DNA of 5,795 bases from JBFLYC01 sp040756735 (GCA_040756735.1 JBFLYC010000067.1:1-5795), one strand, 5' to 3'. Shown: positions 1-5,084, numbered from the stretch's first letter. Translations and numbers: made by a program. Notes: generated by a model from the sequence alone, not told the origin.

Positions 1-185
1 CAGAGAGTTTGGGTTATGGCCAATCTGAGATGATTGAAGCTATTTGTAAGGTATACGATAAGTTTTGCCGGTATCCGCCTACCAAAAACAGAACTGCCTG
101 GTTTAAAAAGGTCTTTGAAGAAAAGTTACGGGAGGCTAGAGGTGATATTCTGACATATCGCGCTAAAATCAGACCTCGTGGATGA
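1..185 (+). CDS. C-terminal part of an unrecognised protein
   Basis: An open frame enters from the left edge and ends at TGA 183-185, giving about 60 residues. The visible part is rich in basic and aromatic residues, with a central YPPTKNRTAWFKKVFEEKL stretch that looks like an amphipathic helix, and it ends in a basic tail (RAKIRPRG). The other two + frames are closed early by stops, and a clear intrinsic terminator begins 22 bases after the stop, so this is very probably the true end of a real gene. I do not recognise the family. A DNA-associated role would fit the basic tail, but that is a guess. The start and any N-terminal domains lie outside the window. Confidence 0.6.
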   Translation, partial: ESLGYGQSEMIEAICKVYDKFCRYPPTKNRTAWFKKVFEEKLREARGDILTYRAKIRPRG

Positions 186-207
186 GATTGATAGTTGTAT
201 TGATGAA

Positions 208-241
208 AGTCGGTGCCGTAAGGGTACCGGCTCTTTTTTTT
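208..241 (+). terminator. Rho-independent terminator after the first gene
   Basis: Arms 208-217 (AGTCGGTGCC) and 223-232 (GGTACCGGCT) form a 10-bp stem with two G-U pairs and a 5-base loop (GTAAG). After one C comes a run of eight T at 234-241. It is correctly placed to end the gene that stops at 185. Confidence 0.88.
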
Positions 242-484
242 GACCTGCGTTTCACTAATAATCTTTTTGTTGGCAAAGAACGACGGACTGACAGACTTTA
301 TTCACTATTTAGGGTAGTTACCCTGTCAGTCTCATTTAGGGTGACTTTTCCAATTTCAAATAAAGAGACTCTAAACATGATAAGTAACTGGAAATTCTTT
401 GATTTAAATATTCACTTAAGATGTAACTGGAAAAAACGATTAATTTAAGGTTTAAACTAATTATACGAGGAGGAAAAGGAAGAA
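242..484 (+). promoter_or_regulatory. Gene-free leader with nested inverted and direct repeats
   Basis: I see no convincing gene between the terminator and the next start. The stretch holds a 9-bp inverted repeat, GACTGACAG (286-294) and CTGTCAGTC (323-331). A competing small hairpin, AGGGTA-GT-TACCCT (311-324), shares two bases with its right arm. ATTTAGGGT occurs at 308-316 and 334-342, and GTAACTGGAAA at 384-394 and 423-433. The next gene has GAGGAGG at 467-473. No promoter matching the standard consensus stood out. The repeats could be operators or a structured 5' leader; this is inference. Confidence 0.35.
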
Positions 485-814
485 ATGAAAGTTGAGTTTA
501 CTGTTTCCACAGAAGGTAAGGAGCAAGACCCTAAACTGCAGGAGCTTCAAAAGCGGAGAGCGACATATCGAGCCAACCTTTCCTATGCAGTGCAAATGCA
601 GGATAAATACGCTACCGAGTATACAGAAGCTATCCAGTCAGGAACTGACCAGTTAACAATTGACAAACTGGAATTAAAGCTGGCGGAACAGAAACTGCGG
701 ATTGAGTTTTACCGGGAAAAAATTGCTAAAGTGGAAGAGGAAATTGCGCGTTACAAAGTAGAAAGAAAAAAGGAAGAGACTTCGAGAAAGGAAGGAAATG
801 AGAGTGCCGCATAG
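485..814 (+). CDS. Small charged coiled-coil protein, function unknown
   Basis: A 109-residue protein starts at ATG behind GAGGAGG (467-473, 11 bases upstream; a second purine-rich GGA lies closer). From about residue 15 it is almost entirely Lys, Glu, Arg and Gln with regularly spaced Leu, Ile and Ala. Segments such as LELKLAEQKLRIEFYREKI (about 62-80) suggest a long amphipathic helix or antiparallel coiled coil. The C-terminus is a loose Lys/Glu tail. There is no signal peptide and no membrane segment, so it is probably cytoplasmic and self-associating or a scaffold. It is transcribed alone: a terminator precedes its leader and its own terminator overlaps its last codons. I do not recognise the family. 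Good ribosome binding site and codon structure make it likely to be real. Confidence 0.72.
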   Translation: MKVEFTVSTEGKEQDPKLQELQKRRATYRANLSYAVQMQDKYATEYTEAIQSGTDQLTIDKLELKLAEQKLRIEFYREKIAKVEEEIARYKVERKKEETSRKEGNESAA

Positions 815-838
815 GAAAACAGCGGCACTCTCGCTTTA
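800..838 (+). terminator. Terminator hairpin overlapping the end of the coiled-coil gene
   Basis: A perfect 11-bp inverted repeat, GAGAGTGCCGC (800-810) and GCGGCACTCTC (822-832), surrounds an 11-base loop that contains the TAG stop (812-814). The left arm encodes the last residues of the protein. The downstream tract is T-rich but interrupted (GCTTTACTCTTGCTTTTTC), so termination strength is uncertain. Confidence 0.7.
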
Positions 839-877
839 CTCTTGCTTTTTCTCAAATTATAACCAAATATACGACTC

Positions 878-928
878 TATGCCCTACGGAACTTTCTTAG
901 TCAACATATTTATACTCTGTAGGGCATA
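878..928. repeat. 10-bp perfect inverted repeat with a 31-base spacer
   Basis: TATGCCCTAC (878-887) and GTAGGGCATA (919-928) are exact reverse complements. ACTCT precedes both arms in direct orientation (874-878 and 914-918). A T-rich stretch follows (CAACTTTTTATT). It lies between a terminator and a probable promoter, so it could be a paired operator, a second long-loop terminator, or a scar of an inserted element. Confidence 0.5.
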
Positions 929-940
929 AGCAACTTTTTA

Positions 941-970
941 TTAAGCCACACTTTTTCTCTGTGGTAAAAT
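941..970 (+). promoter_or_regulatory. Probable sigma-A-type promoter for the lipoprotein gene
   Basis: An extended -10 element reads TGGTAAAAT, with the hexamer TAAAAT at 965-970. Upstream, at an 18-base spacing, is only a weak -35 match (TTAAGC, 941-946). The small inverted repeat CCACA/TGTGG (946-950 and 960-964) falls in the spacer. The position is about 35 bases upstream of the TTG start chosen for the gene, leaving room for its ribosome binding site. Confidence 0.45.
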
Positions 971-1005
971 ATAAATTGGAAAAGTGTTTGTCGGAGGTGA
1001 TACAG

Positions 1006-1545
1006 TTGAAACGCATAAGTCTACTGCTTGTATTAGGACTGGCAATGATCAGCCTTGCTGGCTGTGGGGAAGTTGAAACACGGGAGAAAATATTGCCGGA
1101 CGGCAGTAAAGTTACAGTTGACGCGGCTGGGAAAATCGTATCTGAGGATAAAGTTGAACCACTCGAAGGATATGCCTATGATGAACAGACAGGACGGTAT
1201 GTTAATGAGACCACCGGTATTTGGTATGTAGTTGAGGGCGGGTATAAAATAATACCAGCCGAACAGTATATTGACCGTGACAATATAGTTACAATTGATG
1301 GTATTAACATTGCCGAAAGACCTAATGAGGTATGGGAGTTAAAAGAGGTACGGGAGATAGCTATTCAACAGGGAGACACCCTGGTTGATATTATCAACCC
1401 ATACTTTATGAACGAGCATTTCAGAATGAATTATGAATGGTATGCCAAACAGGTATTGGAACTTAACAACATTACCGACCCTAACTTTATCAAAGCGGGA
1501 AACACATTGAAAATACCAATTTATATTGACAAGGGAACCAAATAG
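1006..1545 (+). CDS. Lipoprotein with C-terminal LysM-like domain
   Basis: A 179-residue lipoprotein, exported and probably anchored to the outer face of the cell membrane. The chosen start is TTG 1006, because GGAGGTGAT (993-1001) sits 8 bases before it. An upstream GTG at 961 lies inside the probable promoter and would put a charged stretch before the signal peptide. From TTG the protein begins with Lys-Arg, a hydrophobic core, and the lipobox L17-A18-G19-C20. Residues about 26-50 have a DGSKVTVDAAGKIV-type repeat-like strand region. Residues about 118-172 look like a diverged LysM domain (IQQGDTLVDII at one end, VLELNNI...IKAGNTLKIPIY at the other) with an insertion, suggesting peptidoglycan or glycan binding. 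The next gene starts 54 bases on and also encodes an exported protein, so co-transcription is likely. No specific gene name is justified. Confidence 0.83.
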   Translation: MKRISLLLVLGLAMISLAGCGEVETREKILPDGSKVTVDAAGKIVSEDKVEPLEGYAYDEQTGRYVNETTGIWYVVEGGYKIIPAEQYIDRDNIVTIDGINIAERPNEVWELKEVREIAIQQGDTLVDIINPYFMNEHFRMNYEWYAKQVLELNNITDPNFIKAGNTLKIPIYIDKGTK

Positions 1546-1599
1546 TGGTTCTTTGCGTCTATGCTTTTTGGAGAGTAATTTTTAAGGGAGGTTTTACCT

Positions 1600-2565
1600 A
1601 TGAAGAAGTGCTTATTGTCTTTAGTGTTTGCGATATTTCTTATAGGCAGTTTATCAACTAGCGTTATGGCAGCTAATCCAATTGATATAACTCTTAATGG
1701 AGAGCATCTTCAGTTTGATGTTCCTCCGGTTCTTGAGAACGGTCGGGTGCTAGTACCCCTCCGAACTGTCTTTGAGGCATTAGGTGCTACTGTAGAGTGG
1801 GATGGTACTACTAGTACAGTAACTGCAATTAGGGGTAATGATACTGTCAAATTAACTATTGGTAAAAGTACTGCCTATAAGAATGGTGTATCCGTGGAAC
1901 TTGACGTTCCGGCGAAGGTAATCGATGGGAGAACCTTGGTACCAGTCAGGTTTGTTTCAGAAGCGTTTGGGGAAAGGGTTTATTGGTTTGCTGAAATAAA
2001 GACTGTGCTTATTTTTAGCCAAGGTATCTTAACCTACAATCTAAATCAATTGGCCCAAATGGTAGGAGAGACAAAAAATCAAAACCTGGAATCAGCGAGG
2101 GAAGTGGTTATAAAAAACAACGGCTTGTGGCGCTATCTACTATTGGCGAAGGAACACTGGATGGTAAATGGCAATATACTAAAGCATGATAACACGGACC
2201 TGCATAACATATGGTTCCCTGAGGGGGAAGCTACTCGCTTCTTAGCCCGCTTCGTAAACAAACCTAGTAGTCTAGACCAGTCTCCTTACGAGCAAACTGA
2301 GTCCCCGATTATAGATCTGGTAGCGTTTATAGACCTTTCGGGAAGCGAGCCTTCGCTTGTTTGGCTGGCTTATCTTGGGAAAGTAAATAAAAAAGGCATT
2401 ACTTTTGAAGACGATCCTATCGATTTGGCTTTGAAGGCATTCATGGAGAAATGGCAAGGAGATGGCTGGGGATATACTGCAGTTAGCGGAGATAAACCTA
2501 TTTTAGATGGAAGTAAATTCCAAGAATACAGGCAAGGACCTGGATATTGGTTTCCTCTCAATTAA
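1600..2565 (+). CDS. Secreted copper-amine-oxidase-like stalk-domain protein
   Basis: A 321-residue exported protein starts at ATG 8 bases after AAGGGAGG (1584-1591). Residues 1-24 are a standard signal peptide (MKK, hydrophobic core, likely cut after V-M-A24). Residues about 28-140 match the copper amine oxidase N-terminal-like (stalk) domain. They contain the paired family motifs RVLVPLRTVFEALGATVEW (49-67) and GRTLVPVRFVSEAFGERVYW (110-129). In clostridia this domain is common on extracellular proteins and has no oxidase activity by itself; it probably serves as a wall or surface module. Residues about 141-321 are not recognised: they are Trp-rich, with no further membrane segment. The gene follows the LysM lipoprotein with a 54-base gap and no strong terminator between, and is ended by a strong hairpin. 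The domain call is firm, the overall function unknown. Confidence 0.88.
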   Translation: MKKCLLSLVFAIFLIGSLSTSVMAANPIDITLNGEHLQFDVPPVLENGRVLVPLRTVFEALGATVEWDGTTSTVTAIRGNDTVKLTIGKSTAYKNGVSVELDVPAKVIDGRTLVPVRFVSEAFGERVYWFAEIKTVLIFSQGILTYNLNQLAQMVGETKNQNLESAREVVIKNNGLWRYLLLAKEHWMVNGNILKHDNTDLHNIWFPEGEATRFLARFVNKPSSLDQSPYEQTESPIIDLVAFIDLSGSEPSLVWLAYLGKVNKKGITFEDDPIDLALKAFMEKWQGDGWGYTAVSGDKPILDGSKFQEYRQGPGYWFPLN

Positions 2566-2587
2566 TATTATTAACCATATAAAATTA

Positions 2588-2624
2588 ATTTTAGGGCCGG
2601 ATTAACTCCGGCCCTAAAATATTT
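2588..2624. terminator. Strong hairpin between convergent genes, probably bidirectional
   Basis: A perfect 14-bp inverted repeat, ATTTTAGGGCCGGA (2588-2601) and TCCGGCCCTAAAAT (2607-2620), has a 5-base loop (TTAAC). The A-rich left flank and T-rich right flank give U-rich tails on both strands. It lies 22 bases after the + strand gene ending at 2565. It also lies 10 bases beyond the extended - strand reading frame ending at 2631, so it can serve both. Confidence 0.85.
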
Positions 2625-2630
2625 AAAGAT

Positions 2631-2819
2631 TTAGTAATTGTGTTTTATCCTCTTCTCATACCACTGATTTATCCACTCAATCGTATACTTTGGGTCGTTA
2701 CCTGAAGGCTGTGTGAAAGTTCCACTTTCTGTAATATTATTGTAACTAGTTGTCCACAAACTCCAATTTTCACCAGTTCCGGTTTTCAGACTCATTCCAG
2801 TCCATCTCATCCAGTTATA
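2631..2819 (-). pseudogene. In-frame continuation of the downstream gene after an internal stop
   Basis: Reading on from the TAA at 2820-2822 in the same frame gives 62 further sense codons and then TAA at 2631-2633, just before the convergent terminator. The translation looks like genuine protein: it has repeated Trp, Thr, Gly and Asn in a beta-strand-like pattern (for example TGMSLKTGTGENWSLWTTSY) and ends in a charged helix-like tail (IEWINQWYEKRIKHNY). With the upstream part this makes a coherent 221-residue product plus one stop codon. The simplest reading is that it is the true C-terminus of the gene, cut off by a nonsense change or a sequence error. It has no start or ribosome binding site of its own that I can see. 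Confidence 0.6.
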
Positions 2820-3299
2820 TTATACTTCTCCAGCTCCACCACTATCACTATCTTCGTAAGTATCGTTAACATATTTACACCTTACTTTCTGGTCACCTAA
2901 GTTAAGATAGGCTCTCCTCACAAAATTATCGTTAATATAGAAAGCTATAGCATATTTTCCTTGATTAGGGTCATACCCTTCAGAAATGAGTTTCATTGTA
3001 AAAGAAGTTGTACCCTGAGCAAGATAGGGGGTTGAGCTTCGCCAATCTTGGGAATCATCTATAGCGTTGACAAAAGCATACCAGCCTCTTGGATTATCGT
3101 TACCCCTCCTTGATATACCCGCTTCAATCATAGATCCTCCATCACTTAAACGGTCAAAACCCAAATAGAAGCAAATATAATCCCAACTGTCTACATGCCA
3201 ATCATATGGCAAATAAATTGTTCCGGACTTTATACCATAAAAACCTTGGGTATTAGAAATTGTTCTAGTTCTAGCCAGACGATTATAGTTTAAGGACAT
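2820..3299 (-). CDS. Unknown protein coupled to the sigma gene; C-terminus cut by an in-frame stop
   Basis: A 159-residue product as read. ATG overlaps the stop of the preceding sigma gene by one base (TAATG), and GGAGGG lies about 8 bases upstream, so the two are translationally coupled. There is no signal peptide. The sequence is rich in Tyr, Trp, Gly and Asp in alternating strands (WDYICFYLGFDRLSDGGSMI, then an EAGI stretch, then YAIAFYINDNFVRRAYLN). This looks like a beta-sandwich or jelly-roll fold of the kind seen in lectin-like or G1-peptidase/YrpD-like proteins. That is only a fold impression and no catalytic residues can be named. The stop at 2820-2822 is followed by 62 more plausible codons in frame, so the intact gene probably spanned 2631-3299. 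Its position right after a sigma subunit suggests it is a target of, or partner in, that regulatory system. Confidence 0.65.
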   Translation of the reverse strand: MSLNYNRLARTRTISNTQGFYGIKSGTIYLPYDWHVDSWDYICFYLGFDRLSDGGSMIEAGISRRGNDNPRGWYAFVNAIDDSQDWRSSTPYLAQGTTSFTMKLISEGYDPNQGKYAIAFYINDNFVRRAYLNLGDQKVRCKYVNDTYEDSDSGGAGEV

Positions 3300-3676
3300 T
3301 ATAATATCCCTCCATTTTTCACTATTTTTCTTAATTTTTTCAACGCTCGTTCTTTCATCTGGTGTACTGCCGGTTGTGACATCCCGAGCTCTATTGCTAC
3401 CTCCTGCTCTGTGCGCTCCTCCAGAACCGTTACTGTAATTACTTTTTGTTGCTGTGGTGTAAGCAACGAGAGGACTTCCTGGATGAATATCATTTCTTCA
3501 ACTTCGGAAAAAATGTCATCTGTGGCGGCTACGGTATCCAGCCTCTCCGTTTCCTCATCTTCGGCTTCTAGGCTGAGTGGGTTGTTGAGGATTAGTAGTT
3601 CGTGCTCTTGTAGCCGCTTTTGCTTTTTCGCTAGCCTGATAGCCTCGTGGCGCAGACCGGTAATGAACCAAGCCAC
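3299..3676 (-). CDS. Sigma-70 region 4 protein, SigO-like subunit of a split sigma factor
   Basis: Read from GTG 3676, the product is 125 residues. The C-terminal part (about 66-118) is a sigma-70 region 4. LTPQQQKVI is followed by the helix-turn-helix TEQEVAIELGMSQPAVHQMK (89-108) and ERALKKLRKI, which would bind the -35 element. Residues about 9-60 are a charged helical segment. A full region 2 is absent; a region 2-like protein is encoded just upstream, as in the two-subunit Bacillus subtilis SigO/RsoA factor. The start is doubtful. GTG has no good ribosome binding site, while the coding frame stays open back to 3727 and reads TLNTYDSDIEEARI before the GTG. A strong AAGGAGG (3738-3744) serves an ATG at 3726-3728 that lies in another frame. 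A frameshift or recoding is therefore likely. The stop overlaps the next gene (TAATG). Confidence 0.78.
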   Translation of the reverse strand: MAWFITGLRHEAIRLAKKQKRLQEHELLILNNPLSLEAEDEETERLDTVAATDDIFSEVEEMIFIQEVLSLLTPQQQKVITVTVLEERTEQEVAIELGMSQPAVHQMKERALKKLRKIVKNGGIL

Positions 3677-3710
3677 AATCCGGGCTTCTTCAATATCACT
3701 GTCATAAGTG

Positions 3711-3744
3711 TTAAGTGTCGGGAACCATTATTATCCACCTCCTT
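3711..3744 (-). promoter_or_regulatory. Strong ribosome binding site feeding an out-of-frame 5-codon start
   Basis: AAGGAGG (3738-3744) lies 9 bases before ATG 3726-3728. That ATG encodes only M-V-P-D-T before TAA at 3711-3713. The sigma region 4 frame is offset by +1 and is itself closed by a TAA at 3728-3730, so neither frame gives a complete gene alone. Moving +1 anywhere within these five codons, for example at CCC-G (3719-3722), would join the strong start to the sigma frame as M-V-P-T-L-N-T-Y. Confidence 0.6.
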
Positions 3745-3774
3745 CCAGCTTGTTTATTTTGCCCTCTACTTTAT

Positions 3775-3810
3775 AAAGAGAAAATAGGGGGTCATTTTAA
3801 TAACCCCCTA
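3775..3810 (-). terminator. Terminator between the two sigma-subunit genes
   Basis: On the - strand TAGGGGGT (3803-3810) pairs with ACCCCCTA (3785-3792) across a 10-base loop, followed by TTTTCTCTTT. The 8-bp stem with five G-C pairs and a T-rich tail sits 21 bases after the stop of the RsoA-like gene. It implies separate or attenuated expression of the region 4 subunit. No clear promoter was found in the 40 or so bases that remain before the next ribosome binding site. Confidence 0.75.
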
Positions 3811-3831
3811 CCGATAAAAATTTTCTTAGAG

Positions 3832-4083
3832 TTAGCCTCGGTCAGAGCTTTTATGGGAGAAGTATCGGTTTAGCTCGTCTCGACCCCATGTGGTATTAGG
3901 TCGGTATCGGTGAGTGGCTTTTATTATCCAAACCACTAAATCAGAGCAGGCCTCCTCGTAACCTAGTTTACGGCTGTATCTCTTGACGATGGGAATGAAG
4001 CGGCTGACAACTTCGGTCATAGCTTCCTCATTCCCACTTCTTGCCAGAGAAATTAGTTCTCGGAGTTTCGGCTTTCTTTCCAA
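3832..4083 (-). CDS. Sigma region 2-like small protein, RsoA-like
   Basis: An 83-residue protein starts at TTG 4083, with GGAGGGTGAT about 6-10 bases upstream. Residues about 7-60 resemble the region 2 core of sigma factors and the HTH_16-type proteins of mobile elements. LRELISLARSGNEEAMTEVV corresponds to the region 2.1 helix, and KRYSRKLGYEEACSDLVVWI to the region 2.2 helix, including a conserved Asp-Leu. These parts normally contact the RNA polymerase clamp. There is no region 4. The next gene on the same strand supplies a region 4, so the pair matches the known two-part SigO/RsoA arrangement, with this protein as the co-sigma. The C-terminus (WGRDELNRYFSHKSSDRG) is not conserved-looking. 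The pairing is inferred from order and domain content. An alternative is a stand-alone conjugative-element regulator. Confidence 0.75.
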   Translation of the reverse strand: MERKPKLRELISLARSGNEEAMTEVVSRFIPIVKRYSRKLGYEEACSDLVVWIIKATHRYRPNTTWGRDELNRYFSHKSSDRG

Positions 4084-4431
4084 ATAGCATCACCCTCCCT
4101 CTATAGACAAAAAGACCTCCCATTTTTTTTACTAGATGGCAGGGTTTAAATTTCCTGAATATAATGGCAACTAGGTTATCATAGTGCATTAACACCTTAG
4201 ACACTAGGTTTTGCGTCCTCACCTTTCAATGAGTTTGACTTTGTCGTCAGAATTCATTTTTTATAAACAGGAGCAATGTTTTTTATTTATTTTTAATCAC
4301 CTCCACGAGAGGTTGTTTTGTATTTCTATAGGTATAGACGATGGTTAAAGCCTTTTGGTTCCATTATTTTACAATTAATTTTGACCTAAAATTTGTTAAC
4401 CAAGATGTGTAACAAGATTTATATGGAATTT
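4084..4431. other. Gene-free, AT-rich region upstream of the split-sigma genes
   Basis: No convincing gene is present on either strand. The stretch holds a GGAGGTGATT motif on the - strand (about 4291-4300) without a nearby start codon. A small hairpin, ACCTC-CACGA-GAGGT, lies at about 4300-4314, and there are repeated ACTAGG-containing words between about 4130 and 4210. It should contain the promoter of the RsoA-like gene, but I cannot identify it with confidence. Its right edge meets the probable end of the IS66 remnant. Confidence 0.4.
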
Positions 4432-4803
4432 GTAACTGCTCAGCTCTTTGAAAACAAACAACAAACTAAAGGCTTGGCACAAACGGCCTTCCTTCCAGCG
4501 CATCTTTAATAGCCTCAAGCACCGGGATAGAATTTTTCCGGGCAGTGGAGATATAGCTACGAATACGGCAGAACATTTTAGCGCCCAGATCGCTGCGGAA
4601 AACGCCTGAGATCTTCTGTTTCACTTTGAGCATACGCAGATCCCGTTCCGCTAAATTATTGTCAAAGGGAACTTCGGGATCGTACATGAAAGCCAGTGTC
4701 TCCCGCCGGTATTGGTGCAGGCGATTTAGCATGTTTCTGGCCTTGCTTTGTTTGCTCCGGCCCCTTTTGCCCTTTTCTTTAACTGGCGGGGGGTTTTCCT
4801 GGA
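4432..4803 (-). mobile_element. IS66-family insertion sequence remnant (3' part only)
   Basis: Coding for the transposase C-terminus is preserved to its natural stop, and beyond it lies GTAACTGCTCAGC (from 4432). This resembles the GTAA-beginning terminal repeats of the IS66 family, so the element probably ends there; this is inference. The other end is missing: IS66 coding stops being recognisable at about 4796-4803, where serine-recombinase-like sequence begins on the opposite strand. No matching terminal repeat was found elsewhere in the window. The piece is more GC-rich than its flanks. Confidence 0.6.
4466..4803 (-). pseudogene. IS66 transposase (TnpC) C-terminal fragment
   Basis: About 110 C-terminal residues of an IS66-type DDE transposase, normally around 450-550 residues, remain. 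The family signature is clear. It starts with NPPPVKEKGKRGRSKQSKAR, then RLHQYRRETLAF, then VPFDNNLAERDLRMLKVKQ, whose Glu in NNLAER is the family's catalytic acid. It closes with KISGVFRSDLGAKMF and RSYISTARK, ending in the usual EGRPFVP tail and TAG 4466-4468. The two catalytic Asp residues and the N-terminal zinc-finger and helical parts are absent. An open frame continues to 4879, but those extra residues are antisense to the neighbouring recombinase fragment and do not look like transposase. The fragment cannot be an active transposase. Confidence 0.87.
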
Positions 4804-5084
4804 ATCCAGCGGATAAGAAAATCCGTATAGATTTTACGAAAGCCGTAACAGGAACCGAAGCGGATAATGAAGTTACCAATTTAATGACTCACGGCAATGG
4901 TAAGATTGCGCTCCGGCAACTTTTTGACAGGCTTCATATTACTGTGCACATCTATCACGATAGATTTGAGATTAGGGGTTTTCTTCCAAATGGGAATAAT
5001 AATATTAGTTCGTTGAAACCAGCTGGAAGTCGAAGCCAATGGCTGAGGAAGCAATACGTTGCTAGCCTACCTATGAGGAATTGA
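4800..5084 (+). pseudogene. Probable serine recombinase C-terminal fragment
   Basis: About 94 residues in one + frame end at TGA 5082-5084. The part from W at 4800 onward (NPADKKIRIDFTKAV) has protein-like character. In particular LRQLFDRLHITVHIYHDRFE followed by IRGFLP resembles the final strands of the zinc-ribbon and coiled-coil region of large serine recombinases (pattern: L..L...V.V..D..EI.G..P). The catalytic Ser domain and the recombinase domain are missing; a complete protein would be 400-550 residues. Open frame continues upstream to 4626 only as the antisense of the IS66 fragment, so the gene was cut at about 4796-4803. There is no ribosome binding site at the junction. Family assignment rests on a short motif and is moderate. 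Confidence 0.5.

Noticed and set aside
182..448. 88-residue + strand open frame
   Set aside because: It runs through the strong terminator at 208-241 and across the repeats of the leader, has no ribosome binding site, and its translation is unlike a protein family.
1535..1551. Small hairpin GAACCA/TGGTTC over the lipoprotein stop as a terminator
   Set aside because: The stem is only 6 bp and no continuous T run follows; the next gene is close behind and probably co-transcribed.
2272..2561. Two - strand open frames opposite the stalk-domain gene
   Set aside because: They are antisense to clear coding sequence, lack ribosome binding sites and have no recognisable motifs.
2820..2822. Recoding of the internal stop as selenocysteine or pyrrolysine
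   Set aside because: The codon is TAA; those residues use TGA and TAG.
3411..3707. Ser-rich + strand open frame opposite the sigma region 4 gene
   Set aside because: The low-complexity Ser/Arg translation is the typical antisense shadow of a Glu/Leu-rich gene.
4028..4222. 64-residue - strand frame with GTG start overlapping the RsoA-like start
   Set aside because: Its last third is an out-of-frame reading of the RsoA-like gene, and the rest crosses the AT-rich leader. A 12-codon frame overlaps its start, but no strong ribosome binding site supports it.
4626..4799. Upstream part of the + strand frame that leads into the recombinase fragment
   Set aside because: It is the antisense of the IS66 transposase fragment and Ser/Arg/Leu-rich by that origin.
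4804..4879. N-terminal extension of the IS66 fragment frame
   Set aside because: These residues are antisense to the recombinase-like coding and do not resemble IS66 transposase.
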